From Mesostigma viride (Eukaryota; Streptophyta; Mesostigmatophyceae; Mesostigmatales; Mesostigmataceae), in assembly GCA_009746045.1 (NCBI GenBank), contig RPFO01000082.1:139093-201092 (forward strand): a stretch of 62,000 nucleotides of DNA, given 5' to 3'. Both the position numbers and the translations under genes were made by a program. The stretch's first letter is position 1; each line of letters opens with the position of its first letter. The notes beneath the pieces were generated by a model. It was not told where the DNA came from and ran no database searches. It saw nothing but the letters and a program-made list of their open reading frames with translations. Positions 47,023 to 59,228 of this stretch are shown here, one piece after another.

Positions 47023-50000
47023 TCAAAACTCCCAGTCATCCTCCCGGCGGCCGCCAAACCCGATGGGGGAGCCTCCCACGCCGATGCGCGACAGCTCCCC
47101 TCGGTGCTCCTCAGGGCTCTCCAGGTGGGGTGAGTGCGGCGAGTGGCCGTGGCCCCCGTGGTGGTGCGTCTTGATGTGGCGGAGGCGGTGGCCGTCCTTG
47201 TAGGCCGTGGCAGTCGCCACGCACTTGGCGCTGTACTCCATGCGCAGCACGCTGTGGACCGGGAAGGGGGGCACGGGGGCACGGCGACAGGGCAGGAGAC
47301 CCGGGTGACAGGGCAAGGAAGGAGGACAGGAGGTCAACAAGGCAGCCCATTCAACAGAGGGAGGATCCACGGAGGTGACAACAGAGGTAGATGGAAGCGG
47401 CTCTCACCGACAGTGCACAGGTCGGAGGGCCGTTGCCTTACATGGGCGATACCAGAAGTGTTTCGATGTACACAGGTATGAAGGGACAATGCTTAGCAGG
47501 AAAACCAGCAAGACCCCAACACCCTCCTGACAAGCCCAGAGGGGCCATATGGATGAGGTGAGCACCCGCATACCTCCAAAGCAAGCGAGCCATGGACCCA
47601 CACGTCCCTGCAACAGCGCTGCATCCATGTCAACAGCGCTCCATCCGTGTCAAGAGCACTGCATCCGTGTCAACAACGCTTGTACACTATGAGTTTGCCC
47701 CTTGTATGGCATCCTTCCCTCTTTCAGTGTTGCATAGCCAACTCTCAACTCCTATCTGCATTAAAAAGAGAGGTCACGGGACATCTTTCTGGACCCAGGA
47801 AGCCCTCCGCATGCGCCCGCTAGAGCGTGTCAATGATCGCCCGCGCTCCCGACCAACGCATAGCCCCAAACACCCCCACACACAACAACAACGTCAACAA
47901 CGCCATCAACGCCATCGACGCCATCGACACCATCGACGGCATCGACGGCATCGACGGCACCGACGGCACCGACGGCACTGACGGCACCGACGGCACCGAC
48001 GGCACCGACGGCACCGACGGCACCGACGGCACCGACGGCACCGACGGCACCGACGGCACCGACGGCATCGACGGCATCGACGGCATCGACGGCATCGACG
48101 GCATCGACGGCATCGACGGCATCGACGGCATCGACGGCATCGACGGCATCGACGGCATCAACGGCATCATCGCCATCATCGCCATCAACGCCATCAACGC
48201 CATCATCGCCATCATCGCCATCAACGGCATCAACGGCATCAACGGCATCAACGGCATCAACGCCATCAACGGCATCAACGCCATCAACGCCATCAACGCC
48301 ATCCACGCCATCAACGCCATCAACGCCATCAACGCCATCAACGCCATCAACATCGATGACAGCGACAGCCGCAGCAAGGACACAGTGCGGCCATCACCAT
48401 ACCCGTCCCAGTCGATGCCTTGGAACCAGCGATGGCGCTTGATCTCTTCGTAGCCCTGGCGGCCGGCGCCCAGCCTGCATCGGCGGGGCAGAAGGGGCGG
48501 GCAGCAGGGCGGCAGTTTGCGGTGCATCAAGCCAAGGTCAAGGTCCATGTTGACAGCCAGGCCCTCCCCCCTCCTCCCACCCTCACTCCCCTTCTGCACA
48601 CAGTTGTGCGTGACCTCTTCAACACCCCTCACGTTTCCTGCCCTCTCCTCTGTTTCTTGCCCACCTTCGCTGCCCCTTCCATAGCCTCCCTCTACTCCTC
48701 GCTCTCCGGTCTTCCCCAATCCCCCACCTCGCCCATCCTTCTTTGCTGTTCCCCTTCCTCCCGCAGCGTGCTCATCCTGTCTCCTCGCCCTACTCATGCC
48801 CCCCCCCTCTTCCTGGCCCAGCGCCCTCCCCTCGTCTCCTCGCCCCTGCTCATCTCCTCCTCGCCCTCACCTCTTCTCGTTGTCATGCTCCAGCAAGCGC
48901 GCAATCAAGTCCCGTGCCGCGCTGCGCATCTGCGGGGGGAAGCGCAACGGCTCCGACAGCACCTTCTGGAAGATGACCTGCGTGCGCCGCAGCGGCTCGT
49001 CCACAAAGGGGGGCTTGCCCGTGAGCATCTGCAAGGGGGGGGGGGGGGGGGGCAGTAGCCATCCATGTGCAACGTTCGTACCAAGCAGGCCAGGCCCAGT
49101 TAGGCAGGCAAGACACCACAGGGGCAGAAAATAGAGCGATCCAAGGCAGGACCTGGCGGGGTGGGTTGGCACCAGGAACTGCAACCACGTCGCCACCTAA
49201 CCAGGCAGACTCCAACAGTGAAAAGTGATTAGAATCATGCCTGCGCAAGTACTGCAAGCAAATAAGAATGTAAGGGAAATGCCTGACACTGAGCTCTGTG
49301 CGGCATGCTTGCTGGGCCCCACACTGTGCCATTCAAGGCATGCACCGCCTTGTCAGCGACGTGCCATGAATAGGGAAGTCCACAAGAGCCCAGGTGCCGC
49401 ACATGCAGCTCACCCGCGCCCCTCCCCCTGCCGTTAGCTTCTTATGCTCAACTGCACCCTATGGTTCCTGAATAAAGGAGATGCCGTGCCAGAGGTCGTC
49501 CGAAAATTCCAGCCTTGCCTTACGGGCCCCCAGGAGCCTTTGCACCCACCTACAAAAAAGCTCCCTCCTGTTCAGGCCAGGCAGTCGCATGCCCCTGCCC
49601 TGCCCCCCCCCATTCCCTGAACATCCCACACACCGGCTGCTGCCCCCTCACCCACCTGGCATATGATGACGCCGTACGAGCAGATGCACCAACCTGGTAT
49701 ATGATGACGCCGTAGGAGTAGATGTCAGACATGCGCTGCCACCCCTTGCCCTGAAGCACCTCAGGCGCGATGTACTCCGTGGTGCCGCACAGTGACCACG
49801 AGCGCTCGTCGCCCCACAGCCGCTTGGCAAACCTGGTGGCAGGGGGGGGATGATGCGAGGGTTGGTCGCGTGCCGATCAGGTCCAGCCCGTGAGGGGGTG
49901 GAGGTTGGTGGGGCGGGAGGATCAGCGAGAAGCATGCCCATTGCCCGCTGGTGACGCTGGGTCCAGCTGTCGGGATAGGACCGCCAGGCGGGCGCGCAGG

Positions 50001-53000
50001 CATGATAGGGTTTAGGGTATGATAGGGCGCGCAGGCATGATAGGGTTTAGGGCATCATAGAGTATGCCGCTGCACGCTCCTTGCGCCCAGCATGTGATTC
50101 TATCACCCATGAGTTTTCGATTCCCGATGCCTCCGTCAGTATGTCACCACTGACAACCCCCGCATACCAGGAGGCGGCACACCAACGCAGGCATGCACAC
50201 ACATGGGGGCACACCCAGGCCAGAAGCAGCAAAAACGCGCACGCAGCAAAACCGCGCACGCAGCAAAACCGCGCAAGCAGCAAAACCGCGCAAGCAGAAA
50301 AACCGCATAAGCTGCGCGCAGGGGGGATGTACGAGCAGCACATACCAGCGCCACGGCGGTACCCATGACAAGCCCGTGGGGAAACCCACAGGGCGAGCGT
50401 GATGGTTGTAAAGCAAATAAAGGGCACGTTGCTGGGCAAGGGGGCCAGACTTGCCAAGAAAGAAGGGGCATCTCCCTGCGTTGAGGAGCTAGCGGCAGCA
50501 CGCACTAGCTTCCGACCATGTTGCCTTAAACAACGATGGCTCTCACCAATGCAAGCACACCCTGATGCCACCGGCCACACTGTCGAAACATCTCTTCCCA
50601 AGGGAGGACATGCACTCCTTGTCCCCCCCCCCCGCGCTCCTCATCTCCCCCCCCCCTCCCCCCGCGCTGGCACCCCAACCCACGCTCCTTGCTCCCATTT
50701 CGTGCTGGCACCTGCACGTCCCCTCACGCACCCAAAGTCGGCGATCTTGGCGTGTGCCCCCTTGCTGTCAACCTGCAACAATATGTTGGCTGGCTTGAGG
50801 TCGCGGTGGATCGTGCTCTGCTTCAAAAAAGGGGGGGGGGAGAGGGGAGCATGTGACGTGCCATGGCAACATAAGAGGAACAGAGACAAACAACCCGCAT
50901 CCAGAGAACAGCACTGTTAGCCATCGCATGTGCAGGAGAGTTAAGGACAGATCATCTTCTGCATAAAGCTTGCTTGGGTGAGAATAAGAGCATGGCACAG
51001 TGCCATCCTCCCAGGCCCCCCTACGCACCCTGCCCTCCTACCGCCCTCTCCTTCCCCCCTTCCCCTCCCCTTTCCTCACCCCTCATACCTGTGCGTGCAG
51101 GTACTCCAGCCCCAGCAGCAACTGCGCTGCCACGATGCGCGCGTCCCCTTCGTCCAGGTATCCCTTGGGTTGGTTCTTGATGCACGACGACAGCGTTCCC
51201 CCCAACACGTTCTCCATCACAATGTACGCACGCTCCCTGCCAGGAAGGGGGGGGGGGGGGGGGGGGGGGGGGCGGGGGGGGAGGGAGAGATGTTTAAGAC
51301 CAAGAAATGACAGCGCACATATGCAGGGCAGGAGACAACCACGGCGGCAAGGCCAGCCCGCTATATTTGCAAGATGAAGGCAGGGGCAGGGAAATGCTGG
51401 GGAAGCAGGGCAGGGCAGGACAGGCTCATTGGCGGGCCCTGGGTGAGCGTTATTTGCGATGTTTAAGCAGCGGCATCCGAAAGTGCCCGAGATGAGCATG
51501 GCGGTGGAGATTGCCCGGGGGACGTGCATGTCACAACACAGCTGGTTGAGCCCAGCCATCCATGTACGCTGCCGCGTGGACGCATCCCTCGCGCCATGTC
51601 AGGAGATGCCCTTGAACGCAGCACACCAGCTGTGTGCTATCCGATGCCACTGGCGCCACGTCAACGGTGGACAGTATGACCGTTGCGCCATGCGGGCACT
51701 CACCCCGTGGCTGTCCTTGAAGGGTCGTGTGCCCCACTGGTCCAAACAGAACTCTCGCCTGACCCGCCCCCATAGGGAAAACTCACATCTCATCACATCA
51801 TGCATCACAGGAACTAACGAGGTGTATTATACCCGCGACAAGAACTATCAAGGTATGCTATACCTGCGGTCACTATACCTGCACATGCCAGCCACTCACT
51901 TGTCGGCGAAGAAGCCAAGCACGTTGACGATGAAGGGGTGCGCCAGCTCCATGGTGAGTGACTTCTCGGTTTGCGCCAGGTCAGCATGGCCCGAGGGTAG
52001 CGATGTCTTCTCCATCACCTGGGGGGGGGGGGGAAGGGGGGGGAGAGATACAGCATGTAATAGGGACCGGGACCAGCATGGAACCGAATTTAGAAGCTCA
52101 GTGCGATCAGACGTACCCACTAGGTGACACAGGATCCACATATGTCCTCGAGTATGTGTGCAGCATGCACAAGTGGATGCATCCATTACAGGCACACACG
52201 CACTGAATCAAAAAAGCATATATATCTATGCAGGGAGAACACGCACTGTTGCATAAGGATCATGGCGACAATCGCCCGCTTGGCGGTGGTACTAACTCAG
52301 AGATGTCATTGGTGCATAAACTGGGGCGTGATTGGCGCGGACAAGGAGGCCACGCGGGCCTCAGCGCCGCCCCAACCGATATCTCTTAACACAGCCCATC
52401 CCGTCCTGTTGATCACGTCCCGTTGCGCGCGCTCACTACGAAGGCATAGAACTCATCCCTCGCATTGTAGCTCACCTTGATGGCATAGATTAAACATCCC
52501 CCTTGTTGTAGCTCACTTTGATGGCATAGATAAACCATCCCCCTTGTTGTAGCTCACTTTGATGGCATAGATAAAACATCCCCCTTGTTGTAGTTCACTT
52601 TGATGGCATATATAAAACATCCCCCTTGTTGTAGCTCACCTTGATGGCATAAAACTCATCTCCCTCGTTGTAGCGGGCCAGCCGGACAGTACCGCAGGCA
52701 CCCTGCGCAGGCAACCGGGGTGGGGACCATACAAAACCCACGCGCAAGGTTAAAAGGGTGGCCACCGCCGTGGTGACGGATGCTCGCGGCACAAGAGGAG
52801 GTGACGGATGGTCGCGGCACAAGAGGAGGTGACGGATGCTCGCGGCATACGACTCCTGGAAACATCATGCACGATGCCATCATGAGACGTGAGCGTGGAA
52901 CAGTACCAAACCGAGAGGAACTAGGGAAACAGTTGGAAAGGCAAGCGTGCGGGCCCAACCGGGCAGCACCAGCGCGCCACGGGTAAGCTGCCACATCATG

Positions 53001-56000
53001 ATGTGTTTTTGCTTGTGTGTCAAGGCCCATCCTCATGTTTTTGCTTGTGTGTCGGGGTCCATCCTCATGCCCAGGGTGCTGCGGTGCCCAGCAGCAGCCC
53101 TGTCCCAACCCCTGCCTGCATCATGAGCAGCCACGAACCAAAGTGGTACCCTCGATCTGGCAACGTCACGCCTGTGTTGGCTGTCCAATTGTCGTATACA
53201 ATACTAGGACTCAATCATTTCGGTGACAGCTGCTGCTAGAGTTGTGCGTGCCGGGTTCGCAACCTGTGGTGTGGGCCAGAGCGACCCTGAGGCAGGGGAC
53301 ACTGTCAATCGCTGTCAGTGGCTGTATACTCAGCTACGGACAATGATGCAGCAAGCAGACATCCACAGCATCTTCCAAGGCTAGGGCATCGCCACCACTG
53401 CTATGCAATGCGGGACACCCCACGGCTGTCGCTACACAACTTTTGCACACGGACAGAGCGATCCTATACACGAATGCCGCACGCGCGTCTGAGTGGCCCA
53501 GGGGAGGGGGAGGACCATCATGATAACCTGGCAGACATATCCGCCATGTGTGTCGCGTGGCAGGTGCATGAATCCCGACAATCACAGGAATGGACCGACG
53601 CACACCTACATTTGGCAACGAATCAATCTAAACTTGGCCATGCACTACAACACACAGATGGGAAAGAAGTACAAAAACACGGCTGAATTGCAGTGTCATT
53701 GCCGCGTGCGCCAGCACATACCTTGCCCAGCACCTCCTCCAGATGGAACTGCGACGCATTCAGGTCCTTGGACCGCATGGCCACCAGCTTGGCCGCCCAC
53801 TGCTGCTGCCAGCTGTCCTTGCCGGTCGCACCCGTTTGCCCCCCCGCGAGCAGCGCGTAGCTGGGGCTGCGCAGGCCATCAAGCGCGATCGTGGTCATTC
53901 CGGTGGGCTTGTCGTGAGGCGCGTACGAGTAGGCGTTCAGATTCTCGTTCAGGCGCGTCGCCAGCACGGGCAGCAGCAGCTTGCCAAACACGGCGCGGCT
54001 GATGGCCAGGCATTTGACCTGGGTGGGGCGGTGCAGCGGGGCAGAAAGAGGTCATAGGATTTTGCAAGGGTTAATTTCAGTGAATGTGGTTCAATAAAGC
54101 AGGGTGCGGTTGAATTGGTGCGCTAACAGGTTTTGAACACAGTGATCTGATCCCATCCCATCCCATCCCATCCCATCCCATCCCATCCCATCCCATCCCA
54201 TCCCATCCCATCCCATCCCATCCCATCCCATCCCATCCCATCCCATCCCATCCCATCCCATCCCATCCCATCCCATCCCATCCCATCCCATCCCATCCCA
54301 TCCCATCCCATCCCATCCCATCCCATCCCATCCCATCCCATCCCATCCCATCCCATCCCATCCCATCCCATCCCATCCCATCCCATCCCATCCCACCCCA
54401 CCCCACCCCACCCCACCGCACCCCACCTCACCCCACCTCACCCCACCCTAGCCCACCCTAGCCTACCCTAGCCGACCCTAGCCGACCCTAGCCTACCCTA
54501 GCCTACCCTGGCCTACCCTGGCCTACCCTGGCCTGGCCTGGCCTGGCCTGGCCTGGCCTAGCCTGGCCTGGCCTGGCCTGGCCTGGCCTAGCCTGGCCTA
54601 GCCTGGCCTGGCCTAGCCTAGCCTAGCCTACCCTAGCCTACCCTAGCCTACCCTAGCCTACCCTAGCCTACCCTAGCCTACCCTAGCCTACCCTAGCCTA
54701 CCCTAGCCTACCCTAGCCTACCCTAGCCTACCCTAGCCTACCCTAGCCTACCCTAGCCTACCCTGGCCTACCCTAGCCTGGCCTGGCCTGGCCTGGCCTG
54801 GCCTGGCCTGGCCTGGCCTGGCCTGGCCTGGCCTGGCCTGGCCTGGCCTGGCCTGGCCTGGCCTGGCCTGGCCTGGCCTGGCCTGGCCTGGCCTGGCCTG
54901 GCCTGGCCTGGCCTGGCCTGGCCTGGCCTGGCCTGGCCTGGCCTGGCCTGGCCTGGCCTGGCCTGCCTGGCCTGGCCTGGCCTGGCCTGGCCTAGCCTCG
55001 TCTAGCCTCGTCTAGCCTAGCCTAGCCTAGCCTAGCCTAGCCTAGCCTAGCCTAGCCTAGCCTAGCCTAGCCTAGCCTAGCCTAGCCTAGCCTAGCCTAG
55101 CCTAGCCTAGCCTAGCCTAGCCTAGCCTAGCCTAGCCTAGCCTAGCCTAGCCTAGCCTAGCCTAGCCTAGCCTAGCCTAGCCTAGCCTAGCCTAGCCTAG
55201 CCTAACCTAGCCTAGCCTAGCCTAGCCTAGCCTAGCCTAGCCTAGCCTAGCCTAGCCTATCCCATACTATACTACACAACATATCATGCTCCTACTTCAC
55301 ACCCCTGACCCGCTCTGTCAGTCGATCACAGTTTCGGGTAATTTCATCATCCGCTATGCATCGAAAAACTAGTCTTTATTCATCGGGTAAAAGGTGGTAT
55401 CCGCGCAGCTTTCAAGGTAGGATACTGTTTCTTTCCTGCCGTTACATGACGCTGGCGTGCCGTGCAATACACGGATAATGTACAAGTTGATTTTCTTTTT
55501 CAATAATTGCCTCACTTTTACACAAGCAAGCGCAGCGTACGCACCTTCCCCCCCGTGGCGGTCACCGTGGCGGTGTACGTGCTTCCCGTGATCAGCGACA
55601 CCTCCCCAAAATGCTCCCCGGGCCGCAGCGTCCACACCACGCGCACGGCGCTGCGGTGGTCGCCGCTGCCGTCGTTCTGCGTGACCAGCGCGCGGCCCTC
55701 CAGCAGGAAGAGCAGGCACTGGGCCGCTTGCACCTTGGACTCGGTGTCCTTGCCACCCCCACCGCCCTGCTTGAGGATGATGTCGCCCTCCTCGTACTCG
55801 TGCAGGTGCGCCTCGTCGCACAGCCGCTGGTAGACGTACTCGGTGAGGCCTGAAGGGGGGGAGGGGGAGGGGGGGTTGTTAGGGGCGGGTGTTGATGGGA
55901 GGAGGGAGGAGAGAAGGGTGGAGAGGGGGGGGGGGGCATGCAGGTGTCAGCGGCTTGATCGATGATGACCAGGCGGTAGGGGGAACACAGCACTAGTATA

Positions 56001-59000
56001 GAATTGTGCGGAGATTCTCCTTCAAAGAAAACGGCATAACTGGTAACGTACATAACTGCGAGAACTGAAATAGGAAATGCAGATTTGGTAGGAGAAAGGA
56101 GCTGCCCGTGTGCATGAGCGGCCGACCACAAGGGACAGACTAGACGAGGCACGGCCCACACCACAGGTAAGGTGTGCGGTGCGGCGTGGGGTGTGCATGC
56201 TACCATCTCAGCACAACCATGTATAAACAAGCACAATACATGATATATAAGATGTTCTGGCAGATGATTTCACAAAGGACCCCAGCATACCGGCACACCG
56301 CATACCTTCCAGCAAGGGTGACGAATGAAAGAAGTCGTTGTACGCGGGCCCCCGCTGCCCAAACGCCGACTGCAAAACGCCCGACCCGCGCGCCACCTCG
56401 GCTGGCAGCCGCCACAACCGGACATCGCGCTTGGACGGCCGCACCGAGCACCGCCGCTCGCCGCCAAAGATAACCTGAAGCTCGCCGAAAAAATCCCCGG
56501 GTCCCAGCGTGCGGTCCGGCGGACCCTTGAGCTCTTCTTCCAGCAGCCGCAACCCCGCCTCGTGCTCCTCCTTGCGCATCCGTTCGTCCTCGTCCTCGTC
56601 CTCATCCTCACTGTGGCTGCCCACGCTCCCCTTGGGGCTCCCCTTGGGCCCCTCCTCATCCGACACCCCCGAGCTGCTCCGAGACAGTGGCTCCCCGCTA
56701 CTCTGCGGCCGCTTGCGGTACGCCACCAGCGTCATGTCGCCCGCAGTGTACGCCCGCGCGTCCCGCAACGACCCGCTGGGCCCCGCCTTGGGCCCTACCC
56801 CCAGGGACGCATCCGAGACAGGGAAGTTGCGCAAGCTGCCGCCAGCCTGGCGGTGCCCGCTGCCCACGCCGTGCACGCTCAGGCTAATCGCCGGCGGCGG
56901 CTCGTCCTCATCGTCGTCGTCATTATCATCATCCCCTGCGGATGACCCCCCTGGTGTGCCCTTGCCCTTCTTGGACGGCGAGTGCAGCAGCATCGGGCTC
57001 GCGGTGGCGGGCCGTTCCCGCAGCGACGTCTCGTGGGTGAGCACCGCGTGGATGCCCGTGCTGCTATTGATAGCCGCAATCGCGGCAGCAGCGGACGCGG
57101 CCGAGTAAAAGGAGGCACGCGTTGGGGACGAGACCGCAGGCGGGGTGGACGCCGATGCCATCGCTGGGCTGGTAGGGGTGGTGGCAGAAGTACCCCTGGG
57201 GCTTGTGGCAGTAGCAGCGGCGCCGTTCATGCCAGTGCTGGGAGATGTCACGGGGCTCTCCTCCTCCGCCCTCCTCTGCGCGTCCCCCTCCCCCCGGCCG
57301 CTGACCGGCCGCACGCTGCTCCAGTCGATGTGTCGCGGCGTGGCCAGGCTCTTGCCGCACGACGTCGGCAGGGAGTTGCGGCGCTCCACCAGGCGCCACA
57401 CGTCCACGGTGCCCGACTCCACCGTGTAGATACCCCCCCGGTCCACGATCATGAGGGGGGGTGGAAGCTTCTTGTGGCGAGAAGGGGGCGCCCCCGGCGA
57501 CCCCCCCTTGTCTGCAAAACTCGGCGAGCATGGCTCCACCCCCCCCTTTTCCACACCAAGGCCAGGGGTAGACGAGGCCTTTGGGCTGGATGTGCCCAAA
57601 CGCGCGCTGGTGGGCCCATTGGACGGCATGAGGGTAACCCCCGTGGCCTGCAGGCTTGGAAGCACGTCTGGCCACTGGTAGGCACTGCCACAATGCCCCT
57701 GGCCATGGGGGCTGGTTGGCCCCTTGACAATGTGGGGGGCACCCCCTCCGGCGGCGCTGCGAATCACTGCCGTACGCCACAGGTGGCTCCCCCCCTCCTT
57801 GTCCTCGCTGCTGCCCCCTTCCTTCCCGTGGGCATGCCGGGCTCGACCGCGCATCGACCGCCCGAGAGTGGCGTCCAATCGGTCGCGGTGCTGCAGCCAC
57901 GCGGTGTAGGCGGAAGCGCCGGAGAGGAGCACGAGCGTGCCTCGTGGTACCTCCACCGGCTCCAGGGATGCCAGCACTGTCTCGCGCAGGTCGGGTGGGA
58001 GCCGCAGGATCCAGGGGGCGTTGCGTACGACGGCAGGCACCTCGCGCGGGCCGCCACCGTTGTCCCCGCCCCCCTCGGCGCCACCGCCAGCGTCCCAGTG
58101 CGGCGACTCGCCGCCATCCGAGGACGCACCCCCACGGGGGGACATGGAGGAGGCGGCAGCGGTGGTGATGATGTGGGGGAGCGTGCCCGGGGCGGATGCC
58201 AGCACGCGTTCCCTGGCCCTGTTGGCCACGAGTGCCAGCTCGTCCGCGCTCGCGGGGGCCGACCAGGAGGCCGCGTCGCCAGCATCATGAAGCGGCGGCG
58301 TGGCGGTGCGCGACCGGGGGGGAGGATCGCCCGCCACTAGACCAAGGGAGGAGGCGGCAGCACCTGCCCCCCCTGCCCCCCCCTCGTAGCGTTGCCCCGG
58401 GAGCAGCAGGTTTCCCTCCAAGGACAGGTCGGACGCGAGGCGGGGCGTCACGTATCCGCGCGCGGTGGGGGGCGAGGTGGCCAGCCCGTCGCAGTAGTCC
58501 ACGTCACGATTGGTCAGTGATAGCTCCAGCTCCGCGGGCGAGCTGCTTCGGTCGCGCGCGTCGCCAGCAGCCTCCCGAGCGGCCGTGGATGCCTTGTACT
58601 TGGTCCCACTCAGGAAGGAGGTGGGCGTGCGGCGGCCGCCGCGGGGCATGAGGGGGGAGGGGGGCTCGGGCAACAGGACCGGGCTAGCATCTGTCCCAAG
58701 CACATCGCGGGCGTCCAACCCCGCGAGACCTTTAGCCGCGGCTTTTTCCTCCTCCAGAGATGGGCGGGAGCGGCGGACACTCGACTTGCGGGAGGGGAGG
58801 GAGGAGGCGGAGGGTGGGTACAGCCCCAGCGAGCTAGGGACTCCGGTTGGCGACGCATTCCGAACCGGCGAGTTGGGGGAGGAACTCAGGCAGAAGATGT
58901 TGCTTCGGCTGGCATGAGGCGACAGGCCGGCGATAGGACTTGTGGGGAGTCCCGACCCCAAGTCGTGTTTGGGGCTGCACGGAGCGGATGATATGGGGGA

Positions 59001-59228
59001 AGTAGCGGAGGTCGCCGAGAGGTTGCGGACCCGCGTGACGCTGTTACCGGGTAGAGACGTGCGAGATGTGGAGGTCGATGACTGACCACTATTAAGCATT
59101 GCATCCAAGGAATCTCCGGGCAATTGGGATATATCCGACGCTGACGCGGAAGTCCTGATAATGACTGGCTTATTTTCCGCATAGGGGCTTTTGTCACCGC
59201 TACCCACAGATGAGGAAACTCTGGCCAT
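47023..59228 (-). CDS. PKG-like kinase: two cyclic-nucleotide-binding domains and an AGC kinase, 11 exons, 1512 aa
   Basis: Exons (minus): 59228-56306, 55849-55545, 54018-53722, 52702-52640, 52018-51900, 51236-51089, 50817-50732, 49832-49694, 49028-48871, 48474-48403 and 47251-47023; total 4539 nt in frame. Residues 1-400 are Ser/Pro-rich. cNBD-A (about 400-970) is split by two low-complexity insertions; its phosphate cassette GELQVIFGGERRCSV keeps the Arg. cNBD-B (exons 2-3) has HFGEVSLITGSTYTATV, with Tyr where the Arg should be. Kinase: LGKGACGTV, AIK (1196), HRDLKPAN (1289), DFG (1312), SWSLCGTTEYIAPE with Ser1327 at the PKA Thr197 position. The order cNBD-cNBD-kinase is that of cGMP-dependent kinases; nucleotide preference is not shown. 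The usual AGC hydrophobic tail is not obvious; the end is His-rich (THHHGGHGH) and finishes DDWEF. Confidence 0.9.
47885..48350. repeat. 9-bp minisatellite in kinase intron 10
   Basis: About 50 units of ATCGACGGC, ACCGACGGC and ATCAACGCC in blocks. The 9-bp period keeps several frames open (GTDGTD, GIDGID, NAINA), so it looks like a protein but lies between exons 10 and 11 of the minus-strand kinase. Confidence 0.95.
49656..49693 (-). repeat. 38-bp duplication of the exon 8 end with its splice donor
   Basis: Directly downstream of exon 8 (ends 49694), about 38 bases repeat the last 30 bases of the exon and its donor with about three changes. The copy ends CATATGCCAG/gtgggtg, so it is a second plausible donor. 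Using it would shift the frame. Confidence 0.85.
50228..50310. repeat. short minisatellite in kinase intron 7
   Basis: About five copies of a 17-18-bp unit (GCAAAACCGCGCAAGCA) in the intron between exons 7 and 8. Confidence 0.8.
52449..52639 (-). repeat. tandem copies of the exon 4 end with its splice donor
   Basis: Exon 4 ends at 52640 with GCCATCAAG/gtgagc. Immediately downstream are five roughly 41-bp units, each a degraded copy of the last part of exon 4 plus donor (CATCAAA/gtgaac, CATCAAA/gtgagc, CATCAAG/gtgagc). Reading through the first donor meets a stop in the first extra unit, so the authentic donor must be the first. Confidence 0.88.
54150..55258. repeat. 1.1-kb pentanucleotide satellite in kinase intron 2
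   Basis: Blocks in order: (CCCAT)n 54150-54394, CCCAC variants, mixed CCTAC/CCTGG, (CCCTAGCCTA)n 54620-54775, (CCTGG)n 54775-54990 and (CCTAG)n 55015-55258. All share a 5-bp or 10-bp period. The array occupies most of the intron between exons 2 and 3. Confidence 0.95.

Noticed and set aside
47820-48797. ORFs rich in GTD/GID, VDAVDA and MPSMPS
   Set aside because: Products of a 9-bp minisatellite in kinase intron 10; the real exon 10 is only 48403-48474 on the minus strand.
56982-58340. Plus-strand ORF of 452 codons
   Set aside because: Antisense shadow of GC-rich kinase exon 1; it has no domain and lacks support from splicing.
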